A DNA stretch of 64,000 nt from positions 1 to 64,000 of the forward strand of contig CAIUPE010000094.1 of NCBI GenBank assembly GCA_903900975.1, written 5' to 3'. This stretch comes from an uncultured Hyphomicrobiales bacterium (GTDB taxonomy: Bacteria > Pseudomonadota > Alphaproteobacteria > Rhizobiales > Beijerinckiaceae). Both the position numbers and the translations under genes were made by a program. The notes beneath the pieces were generated by a model. The model did not search any database and was not told the DNA's origin. It was given only the letters and a program-made list of their open reading frames with translations. Positions 19,749 to 30,146 of the stretch are shown piece by piece (the first letter of the stretch is position 1; each line of letters starts with the position of its first letter).

Positions 19749-20908
19749 TCCAATACGCCTGCAATCACTTTGGCCGCCTTTGCGCTTGGCCATTCATCGC
19801 CAATGGCCATTGCCGTATCCAATGCAGCAAAACCGGCCATCTGGCGCCTTCGCTCAATACCATTGTGGAGAAGCGGAAGCAGATCGGCCGTCAATTGTGC
19901 CGCGTTACATGTCCCCTGAATGCGCTCCGGAACGACATTTTCACCGATGATTAGATTGGCCAACACGATCGACGACACGCTGATCAGATGCCGGATCTGC
20001 CCTTCCAATGCACCGACACGATAACCAACGACCATCGGCACTTGCGCCAGCGCCAACTCAAGCGTCACGGTGCCGGAGGCAGCTAGAGCCGCGCGAGCAC
20101 CCCGAAAGGCACGATATTTTTCTGCCTCACCGGCCACTAAGATAGGCTTGATCTGCCAATCGGCAATTGAGCGTTCAATTTCCGAACGCAGATGTTCAAC
20201 GGCCGGTAAAATGAAGGAAATAGGTCGCCCATATGCTTCGGTCACCGAAACCAACGTATCGCGAAATACGGGCATCATCCGAATGATTTCTGAGCGCCGA
20301 CTACCCGGAAGTACCACAACAGACGGCGGCTCGGTATTGCGTTGATCCAGCTCAATGGCATTCGGCCGCAAAACATCCAAGCGCTCAATCAAGGGATGCC
20401 CAACATAAGTACACGCTGGCCCGGAAAGCCGACGATGCGCCTCGGGTTCAAATGGCAAAATGGCGAGCACTTGATCGATATATTCCGCCATCGACTTGGC
20501 ACGCCCCGGCCGCCAAGCCCAAACCGACGGGCTGACATAGTCGACGACCGGCAGATCACCCATCACCGCCCGCACGCGTTTTGCTACGCGATGGGTAAAA
20601 TCAGGGCTATCGATCAGAATGAGAAGGTTGGGCCGAAAGGCCAGCAACGCTGTTGCCGTCTCCCGTATCCGCCGCAACAGAGCAGGCAACCGCTTTAAAA
20701 CAGGCACAATTCCCATGACCGCAATTTCTTCAAGCGGAAACAGGCTTGCCACCCCCTCGCGGGTCATCGATGGCCCCGATACACCACAAAAGACAAGCTC
20801 GCGGTTAGAAAACTGCGCGCGCAACGCCGGAATGAGTTTCGCACCAAGCGCGTCGCCCGATAATTCCCCGACGACAATACCTATACGAAGCGGCGGCATA
20901 GCGGTCAT
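19730..20908 (-). CDS. lpxB: Lipid-A-disaccharide synthase
   Basis: LpxB joins lipid X and UDP-2,3-diacylglucosamine into the lipid A disaccharide at the inner face of the inner membrane. The protein has 392 residues, with the N-terminal signature VVGELSGDALGAKL (about 11-24), YVSPSVWAWRPGRA and the C-terminal nucleotide-sugar site (TVTLELALAQVPMVVGYR). The ATG at 20908 overlaps the lpxI stop (ATGA), so they are coupled. It is the last gene of the lipid A cluster. Confidence 0.96.
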   Translation of the reverse strand: MTAMPPLRIGIVVGELSGDALGAKLIPALRAQFSNRELVFCGVSGPSMTREGVASLFPLEEIAVMGIVPVLKRLPALLRRIRETATALLAFRPNLLILIDSPDFTHRVAKRVRAVMGDLPVVDYVSPSVWAWRPGRAKSMAEYIDQVLAILPFEPEAHRRLSGPACTYVGHPLIERLDVLRPNAIELDQRNTEPPSVVVLPGSRRSEIIRMMPVFRDTLVSVTEAYGRPISFILPAVEHLRSEIERSIADWQIKPILVAGEAEKYRAFRGARAALAASGTVTLELALAQVPMVVGYRVGALEGQIRHLISVSSIVLANLIIGENVVPERIQGTCNAAQLTADLLPLLHNGIERRRQMAGFAALDTAMAIGDEWPSAKAAKVIAGVLDHPDRR

Positions 20909-21753
20909 CGGATGGTTACTCCCGTCACGAACATTCCATTTCGATCGGCTGCGTCTAACAAGGCCTGCCGCTCCACCAAAATCACCTGATCGGCCTCCAC
21001 GGCGATACCGATCAAGCCAGCCCGCTTAGCCAGTTCGATGGTCCTCGGACCGATGGCCGGAAGATCGACCCGACGGTCTTGCCCCTTCTTCGACGCCTTC
21101 ACCAAAATCGCACTCTGCCGATCGAGCGTTACGCGACGATTCTTTTGCATTTCGTAAACGCGTTTCAGCATCGCGTCGGTACCTTCCGGCCCCTCCACCG
21201 CGAGAATACGTCCGTCGGCTACCACAACGCCTTGCCCAAAATCGAATTGAGCCATTTTAGCAAGACATTCCAGCGCCAGATCTATGTCTTGGTCGACGGC
21301 AGGCGGCGGCGCAATCTGCCCCATCGTACCCTTTTGGGCCAAGAGGTCAGCCGCAGCTTCGCCGACGCCCAAAACCTTAATCCCCGCCTCCTCAAAGAGC
21401 CGGATCACGCCTCGCAAAATTCGGTCGTCGCCGCCGGTTACAATTTTTCGTAACTCATCCCGATTACGAAAAAACGTGTAAATCGATAGCAACGCTAATG
21501 GTCCCGGACGAGAAACGCCGCCGGCTAAAATGACCGAGCTGATGTTCCGTTGTTTAAGCGCCGACAAGAGGGCATGCGGATCAAGCATATCGGCGTAAAG
21601 ATGCGGAAAGTCCCTGATCCGACGCTCGGCAAAGCCCCGCAGCCCGACAACGAATACCTTGCGTCCTGAACGTTGTAACGATGCAGCTATTTCAACGGGA
21701 AATGCACCACTTCCTGCTATGATGCCAATTGAATCGCCGGACGGCCCGGACAA
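20905..21753 (-). CDS. lpxI: UDP-2,3-diacylglucosamine pyrophosphohydrolase LpxI
   Basis: LpxI hydrolyses UDP-2,3-diacylglucosamine to lipid X (the alphaproteobacterial alternative to LpxH). The 282-residue protein opens with IGIIAGSGAFPVEIA and ends with the conserved C-terminal domain (AILVKASKKGQDRRVDLPAIGP, GLIGIAVEADQVILVER), both diagnostic of the DUF1009 family. The only usable start is a TTG at 21753, three bases after the lpxA stop and preceded by AAGGA about 10 bases upstream; there is no nearby ATG or GTG. Its place between lpxA and lpxB supports the role. Confidence 0.94.
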   Translation of the reverse strand: MSGPSGDSIGIIAGSGAFPVEIAASLQRSGRKVFVVGLRGFAERRIRDFPHLYADMLDPHALLSALKQRNISSVILAGGVSRPGPLALLSIYTFFRNRDELRKIVTGGDDRILRGVIRLFEEAGIKVLGVGEAAADLLAQKGTMGQIAPPPAVDQDIDLALECLAKMAQFDFGQGVVVADGRILAVEGPEGTDAMLKRVYEMQKNRRVTLDRQSAILVKASKKGQDRRVDLPAIGPRTIELAKRAGLIGIAVEADQVILVERQALLDAADRNGMFVTGVTIR

Positions 21754-21756
21754 AGA

Positions 21757-22563
21757 TCAAGAATCCTTGCTATCGCGTGGCGTGCATACCGATCGGGTGC
21801 CAGCTCCACGCAGAAAATCAACGATCTCGGTCACAATCCGGTCTTCAGCAAAGTCACCCGCCACATCTTCAATACGCTCTTGCAGCGTACCTTCTTCAGC
21901 AAACAGCAAACGATAGGCCCGACGGATGTCCTGAATAGCGTCTCGCGAAAAACCCCGCCGCTTCAACCCAACAATGTTCAGTCCGGCGAGATGGGCGCGA
22001 TTACCCAAGGCAATTCCATAGGGAATGACATCATTCTCGACGCCAGACAAACCACCAATGAAGGCATGAGCACCAACGCGACAGAACTGATGAACCGCTG
22101 CACTGCCGCCCAAAATGGCGTAATCGCCAACCTGACAATGGCCCGCCAACATCACATTGTTCGAAAAAATGACGTCATTACCGACGATACAATCATGCGC
22201 GACATGCGAATTAGCCAAAAACGTACAGCGATCACCAATTTTTGTGACAAGACCGCCACCTTCCGTACCCGGATTCATTGTGACCCCTTCACGGATCATG
22301 CATTTCGAACCAATTTCGAGAATCGATTCTTCACCGTGGAACTTAAGGTCCTGCGGAATATGCCCAATCGATGCAAATGGATAAATCCGCGCGTCCGGAC
22401 CAATATGGGTACGTCCAGCTAACGCAACATGGCTTACCAATTCACTGCCATCGCCAAGTTCAACATTTGGGCCGATGGTACAAAATGGACCAACCAGAAC
22501 GCCACGTCCAAGCTTTGCGCCGGAATCAACCACCGACAATGGGTGGATCACTGTATCCCGCAT
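21757..22563 (-). CDS. lpxA: UDP-N-acetylglucosamine acyltransferase
   Basis: LpxA adds the first acyl chain (from acyl-ACP) to UDP-GlcNAc, the first step of lipid A synthesis. The 268-residue protein is a left-handed beta-helix of hexapeptide repeats. The catalytic His lies in NNVMLAGHCQVGDYAILGG, and AVHQFCRVGAHAFIGG is the typical substrate-side strand. The C-terminal helical domain is complete. fabZ lies 13 bases upstream and lpxI 3 bases downstream. Confidence 0.97.
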   Translation of the reverse strand: MRDTVIHPLSVVDSGAKLGRGVLVGPFCTIGPNVELGDGSELVSHVALAGRTHIGPDARIYPFASIGHIPQDLKFHGEESILEIGSKCMIREGVTMNPGTEGGGLVTKIGDRCTFLANSHVAHDCIVGNDVIFSNNVMLAGHCQVGDYAILGGSAAVHQFCRVGAHAFIGGLSGVENDVIPYGIALGNRAHLAGLNIVGLKRRGFSRDAIQDIRRAYRLLFAEEGTLQERIEDVAGDFAEDRIVTEIVDFLRGAGTRSVCTPRDSKDS

Positions 22564-22576
22564 GATGGTCCTACTT

Positions 22577-23035
22577 TCAGCTCACTAGCATCGCGCTTAA
22601 TTCGGCCTCGCAGACGGTCTTACCGTCCACTTTGGCAATCCCCTGGAACCACCACATATTGGCGCGCTGTTTCATTTTCTTAAGGTGATAATGCACAACA
22701 TCACCCGGACCGACGGGCTTACGAAATTTTGCATTGTCGATGGTCATAAAATAGACCAAACGGGGCGCGGCATCGTCTTTTGACGCAACACACAACGCCC
22801 CAGCTGTTTGAGCCATGCCTTCGATCAGCATCACGCCTGGCATAACAGGGCGTCCAGGAAAATGTCCGTTAAATTGTGGCTCGTTAAAGGTCACATTTTT
22901 GATACCGATGCAGGAATCGTCGCCGTCCATTTCAATAATCTTATCGACCAGCAAAAATGGGTAGCGGTGCGGTAAGAGTTCCAGAATCCGAATAATGTCG
23001 GCTGTACCCAGCTCTTTCTTCTCGGTCTCACTCAT
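22577..23035 (-). CDS. fabZ: 3-hydroxyacyl-ACP dehydratase
   Basis: FabZ dehydrates 3-hydroxyacyl-ACP in fatty acid elongation. It competes with LpxA and LpxD for the same acyl donors, which explains its place between them. The 152-residue hot-dog protein has the catalytic His and Glu in [22 protein letters not shown] (about 55-76), and ends with a regular C-terminal strand. The start overlaps the lpxD stop by 8 bases, so translation is coupled. Confidence 0.97.
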   Translation of the reverse strand: MSETEKKELGTADIIRILELLPHRYPFLLVDKIIEMDGDDSCIGIKNVTFNEPQFNGHFPGRPVMPGVMLIEGMAQTAGALCVASKDDAAPRLVYFMTIDNAKFRKPVGPGDVVHYHLKKMKQRANMWWFQGIAKVDGKTVCEAELSAMLVS

Positions 23036-24131
23036 CCTCGGCCTCCATTTTTATCCGTGCCATATTCTTATCATCTACCGACACCCCGCCCCTCGTCAGG
23101 CGCGCGAGCTTCGCCGTCGCAGCTATTTCCCGGAACCATTGCTTCAACGGCCGCGCGGGGATACCGCCGACTTTCGACCCCGGCGGCAAATCCGAAAGCA
23201 CCGAACTTCCACCGGCTACCTGTGTGCCCCGACCAATCTTAATATGGCCGTTGATACCGACTTGCCCGCCGAAAATGCAGAAATCACCAATTTCCGAACT
23301 TCCCGCAATTCCGGTTTGCCCCGCAATCAGACAATGTCTGCCGACAACAACGTTGTGCCCGACATGGACCTGATTATCGATCTTACTGCCCTCTCCGATA
23401 ATCGTATCTCGAATACCGCCACGATCTATGGTGACATTGGCTCCAAGTTCTACCTTATCCTGAACAATCACACGCCCGATCTGTGGAACTTTGCTGTGTC
23501 CGTCGCGACCAATCGCAAACCCGAAACCGTCTTGTCCCAGACACGTACCCGAATGAATGATCACATCATTGCCGATCAAGGAATGAACGATGGTGACATT
23601 AGGGCCAATATGACAATGCCGACCGATGCGTACCAAGGGACCGATGACAGTGTTGGCGGCAATCGTCGTACCCTCACCGATTTCAACACCTGGCCCGATA
23701 ACGACACCTGGATCAAGCGAAACGCCCACTTCCAAACGCGCATCGGCATGTACAGTTGACCCCGGAAACACACCCGAGCGACCAAATACCGGGGATGGAA
23801 ATGCTGCTTCAGGGAAAAGGGCTAACGAGATTTTGGCAAACGAGGCGTAAGATTGTGGCACCACCAAAGCTACCGTTCCGACTGGAACCAAAGCCGCGTC
23901 CGAAGCGGACACAAAACAGGCTGCCGCACGCGTTTGCTTTAACTGGCCGCGATAGCGTGGATTATCGAGAAAAGAGAGCTCATTAGGGCCAGCGCGATCC
24001 AATGTCGCGACATTAGAAATAACGATCGACTGATCCGACTTACCGTCGATTGTCGCCCCAGAAAGCGCGACAATCTCCGACAGCCTTAACGGCGTATTCT
24101 CAAAAAATCCGCCCTCACCCGGTGTAGCCAA
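23028..24131 (-). CDS. lpxD: UDP-3-O-acylglucosamine N-acyltransferase
   Basis: LpxD adds the second hydroxyacyl chain to the glucosamine nitrogen during lipid A synthesis. The 367 residues comprise an N-terminal uridine-binding domain ([12 protein letters not shown] and following, about 15-105), then hexapeptide repeats forming a left-handed beta-helix with the catalytic His in [20 protein letters not shown], and a C-terminal helix. The best start is a TTG at 24131; there is no ATG nearby and the N-terminal domain needs this start. bamA lies 47 bases upstream. Confidence 0.95.
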   Translation of the reverse strand: MATPGEGGFFENTPLRLSEIVALSGATIDGKSDQSIVISNVATLDRAGPNELSFLDNPRYRGQLKQTRAAACFVSASDAALVPVGTVALVVPQSYASFAKISLALFPEAAFPSPVFGRSGVFPGSTVHADARLEVGVSLDPGVVIGPGVEIGEGTTIAANTVIGPLVRIGRHCHIGPNVTIVHSLIGNDVIIHSGTCLGQDGFGFAIGRDGHSKVPQIGRVIVQDKVELGANVTIDRGGIRDTIIGEGSKIDNQVHVGHNVVVGRHCLIAGQTGIAGSSEIGDFCIFGGQVGINGHIKIGRGTQVAGGSSVLSDLPPGSKVGGIPARPLKQWFREIAATAKLARLTRGGVSVDDKNMARIKMEAEDE

Positions 24132-24178
24132 AGCTCTTAAACCTGCCGTTGCCGTTGAAGGAAGAGACTGGTACCGCC

Positions 24179-26458
24179 TCAGAATACCGAACCGGCCGAG
24201 AACCGGAACACCTGCGTTTGATCGTAATCATTCTTGGTAATTGGGAATGCAAAATCAAGACGGATTGGACCAATCGGCGATGACCAAAGCACACCAGCAC
24301 CCACCGAACTGCGGATCGAGCGATCGTCACCCACCACTGTCAACCCGGTCGTTTTACCCGTGTAACCGAAGAGTGTGCCGGCATCAGCAAACACAGCACC
24401 CTTCATACCCGCTTCACGTGGCAAGCCGAAGATAGGGAACTGCAATTCGGACGAGCCGCCCAGATAAGTCGTGCCACCAAGGGCGTTCAAAGCTGAATTG
24501 CCGTTACTGTCATCACGCGCACCAATACCCGATGGCGTAAATCCTCGAACGAGATCCGGCCCCATAAAGAAACCATCGATGATCCGGAGATTATCCGAAT
24601 AGATATAACCAGCCTGACCACGCAACATGCCAACAAAATTATCCGAAATCTCGTGATAATATTTAACGTCAGCCGTCGTCTTGATGTAGTGCGAATCGCC
24701 GCCAAAGCCAGCCAGGTCCTGCTTCAGTTCGGACAACTGACCCATGCGCGGATCATTTCTATTGTCGAGCGTGTTGTAGCTCAGCGTATAACCCAACGCC
24801 GATGTCAGATTATTACCCTGCGCACTCTGAATAGCTTCGGAAGCATGGGTTGTATCGGTGATCGAAACATCGTTGTTATAGAGCGAGTAGCGACCAACAA
24901 TACCGAATTCTTCAGTTAATGGCGCACCGATGCGCAACGTGCCACCCGTTTTGACGTTCGAATAGTAAGCAAAGCGCGAATTGTCATTCTGCTTCGAATA
25001 CACGTCGAAACCACCCGCCAAATGGCGGTCGAGGAAATAAGGTTCAGTGAAGTTAAACTCGGCACCCTTCGAATACTGACCCGTCGACGCGGAAATGCGA
25101 GCGAACTGGCCACGACCCATCAAGTTCGATTCCGAAACGCTCACCTGCGCTAACATGCCTTCAGTCGTCGAATAGCCACCGCCGACAGAGAACTGTCCGG
25201 TTGACTTATCTTCAACATCAACATTGACGATCACCCGATCCGGCGTCGAGCCAGGCTCGTTCGAGATACGAACCGTTTTAAAGAAACCTAGATTGTTCAA
25301 ACGACGCTCGGTGCGATCAATCAGCACCTTGTTGTAGGCATCGCCCTCGCCGATATCGAATTCGCGGCGAATAACCAAATCACGCGTGCGGCTGTTGCCG
25401 CGAATGTTGATCCGCTCGATATAAACGCGCGGACCTTCTTCCACAACAAAGGACAGCTTGACTGTAGCATTGGCCGTATCACGATCACCCTTTGGACGAA
25501 TCTGGGAGAAGGCGTACCCTTTCGACGAAACTTCTGTCGTCAAACCAACAATCGTCTTCTCGACAAGGTCCGAGTTGTAGATATCGCCCGCATTCAGCAA
25601 CAACCGCGCCTTAAGACTGTCCGAAGGGATTTCGGCAATACGCGATTCAACCGATACTCCACTGACTTTATACTGCTTACCCTCATCAACCGTAATCAAC
25701 ACGCGATAGCCGGCAGCCTTCTCGTCATAATCGACCTTTGTGTCGACAATGCGCATATCAGCATAACCATGCTTCAGGTAAAGGCGGCGAACCAACTCGG
25801 CATCTGCAGCGAGACGATCTGCATCATAGACGTCGGTCGTCTTAATCCAGGACATCCAATTACTCTCGGTCGTCTGCATTTCGTCCCGCAAACGACCCGA
25901 TGAAAATGCTGTATTACCCGCGAAATCAATGGACTTCACACCGGTCTTTTCACCCTCATCAACAGTAAAGACCACATCGATCTTGCCGTTCTCGAGCTGA
26001 ACGATACGGGATTTGACACTCACATTCGAGCGACCAATGCGTTGATAAATTTCTTTGATGCGCGCTGTGTCTGCATCAAGCGCTGCTTGGGTAAATGCCC
26101 CGCGCGCCTTCAATTGCAATTCACCTTCAAACGCGTCGGACTTCAGGCGCTTGGTACCCTCAAACGCCACATGGTTGATGATGTTGTTTTCTTTGACCGT
26201 CACAACAATGCTGTCACCCTTTTTGACAACTTCAACGCTCGAAAAAAGCCCTGTCGCCAACAAATCTTTCTTCGCAGCCTCAACCGTCTGCCCGGTCACA
26301 TAGGACTGAATGGTCGTGGTATCGATTCGACTATTACCCTGAACCACGATGGTTTCAGCGTGACCGGGAACCGCCATCGCCAAGGAAAGGGCCAGAACAA
26401 CCAACCCCGGCAACACAACACGACGGGCGAGAGCAAAAATCGAAGGAGCAAAAGACAT
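24179..26458 (-). CDS. bamA: Outer-membrane protein assembly factor BamA
   Basis: BamA is the core of the machine that folds beta-barrel proteins into the outer membrane. From the ATG at 26458 the product is 759 residues. It has a signal peptide ending near AVPGHAET (about 34), five POTRA repeats (about 35-420, first ETIVVQGNSRID), and a 16-strand barrel with the conserved lid motif VRGF (LVRGFTPSGIG) and a C-terminal Phe (RFSAGSVF). A longer reading to 26581 would hide the signal peptide; ATG at 26479 is a lesser alternative. It follows rseP and leads into the lipid A genes. Confidence 0.96.
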   Translation of the reverse strand: MSFAPSIFALARRVVLPGLVVLALSLAMAVPGHAETIVVQGNSRIDTTTIQSYVTGQTVEAAKKDLLATGLFSSVEVVKKGDSIVVTVKENNIINHVAFEGTKRLKSDAFEGELQLKARGAFTQAALDADTARIKEIYQRIGRSNVSVKSRIVQLENGKIDVVFTVDEGEKTGVKSIDFAGNTAFSSGRLRDEMQTTESNWMSWIKTTDVYDADRLAADAELVRRLYLKHGYADMRIVDTKVDYDEKAAGYRVLITVDEGKQYKVSGVSVESRIAEIPSDSLKARLLLNAGDIYNSDLVEKTIVGLTTEVSSKGYAFSQIRPKGDRDTANATVKLSFVVEEGPRVYIERINIRGNSRTRDLVIRREFDIGEGDAYNKVLIDRTERRLNNLGFFKTVRISNEPGSTPDRVIVNVDVEDKSTGQFSVGGGYSTTEGMLAQVSVSESNLMGRGQFARISASTGQYSKGAEFNFTEPYFLDRHLAGGFDVYSKQNDNSRFAYYSNVKTGGTLRIGAPLTEEFGIVGRYSLYNNDVSITDTTHASEAIQSAQGNNLTSALGYTLSYNTLDNRNDPRMGQLSELKQDLAGFGGDSHYIKTTADVKYYHEISDNFVGMLRGQAGYIYSDNLRIIDGFFMGPDLVRGFTPSGIGARDDSNGNSALNALGGTTYLGGSSELQFPIFGLPREAGMKGAVFADAGTLFGYTGKTTGLTVVGDDRSIRSSVGAGVLWSSPIGPIRLDFAFPITKNDYDQTQVFRFSAGSVF

Positions 26459-26629
26459 TATGACGATATCCCAATCCATGCAGCAGCGCTCTCGGAAACA
26501 TCCGAAAACCTGATACGACAATTTCCTTTTAACGCTTTTGTGAGCAACTGCAAAGCGCCCGTAGGCTTTTTTCGGGCTCAATCACTCAAATTTTTCTTTC
26601 AGCATTATTAAAGAGTTAACGCCACGCCG

Positions 26630-27757
26630 CTACCGCAAATCGATATAGAGCGAATAGAGTGTCAAACAAAGGATGAGTACCATACCGATGCGGAAAACAA
26701 ATTCAGTAATGCGCTGATCCAACGCCCGACGGCGGACGGCTTCAATGGCATAAAAAACAAGGTAACCGCCGTCCAAAAGCGGAATCGGCATAAGATTAAG
26801 CAACCCAATGGATACCGAGATAAGGCCCGCAAAACCGATCAATGCACCAATGCCCGATTTAGCCACTTCACCCGACATTTTTGCGATTCCAATCGGCCCT
26901 GACAATTGATCCGGCGAGGCCCGTCCTGAAAACAATCCGGCGATAAAATCACCGCTGCTCGCAATCACTTCCCAACTTTGGCTAACCCCAAAGCCGATCG
27001 CACCAAAAAGCGTCTCATGCTTTAATTGGACTGTTGTCTCATCATGGGCCGCTGCAATTCCCAACACACCCATTCTGCGTTGACCAACAATGGACTCTCG
27101 GATCTGCAGACGAGGCGTGGCTGTCAATTCAATGTCGTTTCCGTCCCGCTCGACCCGAAACGGGAGCGCCACACCGGCATGTACACCGACGATACGTTGG
27201 ACATCCATAAAACTCTCGACGCGCACGCCGTCAACCGAGAGTATGATATCGCCCATTTTGAAGCCGGCATCAGCTGCCGCACTGTCCGGCATCACGCTGG
27301 CCACTTTTGGAATCAAGATATAGCGGCCGAATAGATAGGCATTGGACGAAAAAATGACGATACCCAATAAAATACTGGCAACAGGTCCGGCCAATACAAT
27401 GAGAAAGCGTTTCCAAACCGGCTGAAACACAAAACTGAACGCGCGCTCTTCAGCCGTCATTGTTTCCGCTGCTTCATAGTCTGGCTGGCTCGCAGCATCG
27501 GCATCGCCAAAAAAGCGAACAAAGCCACCTAAGGGTAGTAACGCAATCCGCCAGCGCGTTCCCGTTTGATCATTCCACCCGAGAAGTTCGGGTCCGAAGC
27601 CAATTGAAAAAGTAGAGACCCTTACGCCGCACCATCGCCCGACCAGAAAATGGCCTAATTCGTGAAAAAACACGATTAAAGTAATCACAAACAGGAAGGG
27701 AATGATGGTGTTCACGAAGCCACCTGCCAAATATCCTGGTAATTCTGACAGGGTCAT
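26630..27757 (-). CDS. rseP: Site-2 zinc metalloprotease RseP
   Basis: RseP is an inner-membrane protease that cuts anti-sigma factors and leftover signal peptides within the membrane. From the ATG at 27757 (MTLSELPGYL) the product is 375 residues. It has the zinc-binding FFHELGHFL (about 28-36) in the first membrane helix, GFGPELLGW, a PDZ domain (about 140-215, SVMPDSAAADAGFKMGDIILSVDG), and the second metal motif NLMPIPLLDGG in the third helix. The upstream neighbour is cdsA; dxr, which normally lies between them, is absent. Confidence 0.95.
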   Translation of the reverse strand: MTLSELPGYLAGGFVNTIIPFLFVITLIVFFHELGHFLVGRWCGVRVSTFSIGFGPELLGWNDQTGTRWRIALLPLGGFVRFFGDADAASQPDYEAAETMTAEERAFSFVFQPVWKRFLIVLAGPVASILLGIVIFSSNAYLFGRYILIPKVASVMPDSAAADAGFKMGDIILSVDGVRVESFMDVQRIVGVHAGVALPFRVERDGNDIELTATPRLQIRESIVGQRRMGVLGIAAAHDETTVQLKHETLFGAIGFGVSQSWEVIASSGDFIAGLFSGRASPDQLSGPIGIAKMSGEVAKSGIGALIGFAGLISVSIGLLNLMPIPLLDGGYLVFYAIEAVRRRALDQRITEFVFRIGMVLILCLTLYSLYIDLR

Positions 27758-27836
27758 CGTCCTAAACCTTCTGTAAACGCAAATGAGTTTGGCCAAAAAC
27801 CATGGCAACTCTGCGACAATCCGTAGGCATTAAGCA

Positions 27837-28679
27837 TCAAATGCCGAAAATTTCGCTGACAAAAAAAACGTAAAACGCGGCGGCTGCATAGGAATCAAGC
27901 CTATCCATAATGCCGCCATGCCCAGGTATGAGAGTGCCTGAGTCTTTCACACCGAAATGTCGCTTCATCGCTGATTCAAAAAGATCACCAAATTCCGCAA
28001 TAATTGCAGTCGATAGAGTCAACCCGATCAACCCAGCACCTGACAACCAGACCACACCAAAAATGGCCTTAACAGCCAGCACAAACCCGACCGGGACAAC
28101 CGTCCCCGCGATCAATCCGCCAAGGGATCCGGACCACGTTTTTTTCGGACTTACGGATGGCCACAATTTTGGACCCCCAACCGTTCGACCGGCAAAAAAC
28201 GCCCCGATGTCGGAAATCCAAACCACAAGAAAGAGCCAAACCAGAATCATCAAGCCGTCCGTCGCCCGGCCTCGCAGCGCAAGCGGTCCGACAATTACCG
28301 TCGATGAATATAGCGGGCCGAACAACTGCCAAGCCCACCCCATATCCTTCCGACGAAATAACGCTACAAGGACCAAGCCCGATAATACCGCGGGTAAAAA
28401 GGCCAAAATCATACTGTCTTTTAGCGTCATGACGGCTACAATCGAACCCGTGACACCCAAAGCACCAACCAAGAACCGCGCCGAACGTACATCACCCTGA
28501 ACGCCAATCACAAACAGCCATTCGCGCCAAACCGATAGGGCAGCAACGCCCCATACAAGAGCGAAAACAATGCCACCAAACCACGCGCTAACCAGTGCAA
28601 CCGATGCCAACGCTAATGACGATGCGACGCGCATCATCAATTCGCTGCGGCGACCTCTGCCGTGCGTATCTCGCGTCAT
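27837..28679 (-). CDS. cdsA: Phosphatidate cytidylyltransferase
   Basis: CdsA makes CDP-diacylglycerol from phosphatidic acid and CTP, the branch point for phospholipids. It is an integral membrane protein of 280 residues with about eight hydrophobic segments. The C-terminal signature is intact (SAMKRHFGVKDSGTLIPGHGGIMDRLDS), as is SPKKTWSGSLGG before it. I chose the ATG at 28679; a TTG at 28700 overlapping the uppS stop (TTGA) is possible and would add 7 residues. It follows uppS closely, the common uppS-cdsA pair. Confidence 0.94.
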   Translation of the reverse strand: MTRDTHGRGRRSELMMRVASSLALASVALVSAWFGGIVFALVWGVAALSVWREWLFVIGVQGDVRSARFLVGALGVTGSIVAVMTLKDSMILAFLPAVLSGLVLVALFRRKDMGWAWQLFGPLYSSTVIVGPLALRGRATDGLMILVWLFLVVWISDIGAFFAGRTVGGPKLWPSVSPKKTWSGSLGGLIAGTVVPVGFVLAVKAIFGVVWLSGAGLIGLTLSTAIIAEFGDLFESAMKRHFGVKDSGTLIPGHGGIMDRLDSYAAAAFYVFFVSEIFGI

Positions 28680-28696
28680 TGGTGGCCAAGGACGGC

Positions 28697-29434
28697 TCAA
28701 AGCACACCGCCAACGGCTGAAGGCGTGCCACCAAAACGGCGGTCCCGCTGCCGAAATTCTTCAATCGCCGCCACTAAAGCGTTACGGTCGAAATCTGGCC
28801 ATAAAACAGGGCTGAAAACGAGTTCAGAATAGGACGCCTGCCACAAAAGAAAATTCGATAACCGCTGTTCGCCGGAGGTCCGCACGACCAAATCAGGATC
28901 GGGAATACCACGGGTATCGAGCCGGTCGGAAAACAGTTCCTCGGTAATATCGGCCGGGCTCAACCGACCCAAGCGAACCTCGTCGGCCAGATCGCGGACA
29001 GCATCGATCATTTCCCGCCGCGATCCATAATTAAACGCTACAATAAACGTCAGACCGGTATTGTGCGCCGTCAACTTCTCGGCATCATCCAACAACGCAA
29101 TAATATCGGGCGAAAGGCCATCCTGGACGCCAATGACCCGAATTCGGACATTGCGCGCATGAAGAGTGGCCAGATCATGCTGAATGAACCGACGTAACAA
29201 GCCCATCAACTCTGCAATTTCCGGCAAAGGCCGCCGCCAGTTTTCCGAGGAAAAACTGTAAACCGTTAAATAGCGGATGCCCGCTTCTTCCGCCGCAATA
29301 ATCGTGCGCCGCAAAGCCTCTACACCACGCCGATGCCCCTCAAAGCGGGGTAGTCCCCGTTGAGTCGCCCAACGGCCATTGCCATCCATTATAATGGCGA
29401 CATGCGCGGGAATGCAGGGGCTCTCATCGTTCAT
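28697..29434 (-). CDS. uppS: Undecaprenyl diphosphate synthase
   Basis: UppS extends farnesyl diphosphate to the C55 lipid carrier used for peptidoglycan and O-antigen building. The 245-residue protein has the cis-prenyltransferase signature [13 protein letters not shown] (about 11-23, catalytic Asp) and the C-terminal [27 protein letters not shown]. The ATG at 29434 is preferred; a TTG four codons upstream is possible. The 87-bp gap to frr contains A/T runs but no clear terminator. Confidence 0.96.
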   Translation of the reverse strand: MNDESPCIPAHVAIIMDGNGRWATQRGLPRFEGHRRGVEALRRTIIAAEEAGIRYLTVYSFSSENWRRPLPEIAELMGLLRRFIQHDLATLHARNVRIRVIGVQDGLSPDIIALLDDAEKLTAHNTGLTFIVAFNYGSRREMIDAVRDLADEVRLGRLSPADITEELFSDRLDTRGIPDPDLVVRTSGEQRLSNFLLWQASYSELVFSPVLWPDFDRNALVAAIEEFRQRDRRFGGTPSAVGGVL

Positions 29435-29521
29435 GGACACTAGCAATCAGGTTGACCGATGTCGGGTGCAACAAAACCCAGCAAAAAAAATTTTACTGAT
29501 AAAAAAAAGCTCATGCGTGGA

Positions 29522-30082
29522 CTAAACCTGCATAATTTCCTTTTCCTTCACACCGAGGATTTGATCGATCTCGACAATCGACTGGTCCGTTGCCTTCTGG
29601 ACCTGATCAGACTGCCGACCAACATCATCCTCGCTCATTTTACCGTCTTTTTCGAGTTTCTTCAGCAGATCCATTCCGTCACGGCGAACGTGACGAACGG
29701 CAATACGTGCATCCTCAGCATATTTATGGGCCGTTTTGACCATTTCCTTGCGGCGCTGCTCATTCAACTCTGGAATGCGAACGCGAATGATTTGTCCCTC
29801 GGTCTGCGGATTAAGGCCAAGGTTTGCTTCGCGAATCGCCTTGTCGACGGCCATCGCCATCGACCGGTCCCACACCTGAACGGACAACATTCGTGGCTCC
29901 GGCACCGTGACTGTTGCAACCTGATTGAGCGGCATGGCGGAGCCATACGCATCGACCTGCACAGCATCCAACATATTCGATGAGGCGCGCCCGGTCCGTA
30001 ATCCCGCAAGATCATGCTTGTAAGCCGCAATCGTCGCCTGCATACGCCGCTTGATATCGGCAAGATCAAAGGTTGAACTCAT
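29522..30082 (-). CDS. frr: Ribosome recycling factor
   Basis: Frr, with EF-G, splits the post-termination ribosome. The 186-residue length is standard: a three-helix bundle with a small insert domain (about 30-105). The recognisable stretches are [23 protein letters not shown] and, near the end, RNVRRDG-like [24 protein letters not shown]. It lies 64 bases after pyrH, the conserved pyrH-frr order. Confidence 0.97.
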   Translation of the reverse strand: MSSTFDLADIKRRMQATIAAYKHDLAGLRTGRASSNMLDAVQVDAYGSAMPLNQVATVTVPEPRMLSVQVWDRSMAMAVDKAIREANLGLNPQTEGQIIRVRIPELNEQRRKEMVKTAHKYAEDARIAVRHVRRDGMDLLKKLEKDGKMSEDDVGRQSDQVQKATDQSIVEIDQILGVKEKEIMQV

Positions 30083-30146
30083 GGTTTAGAAGGCTCCAAC
30101 TGATGACGGGTTATAACATATTGATTACGACGAAGACTTCAGCCGT

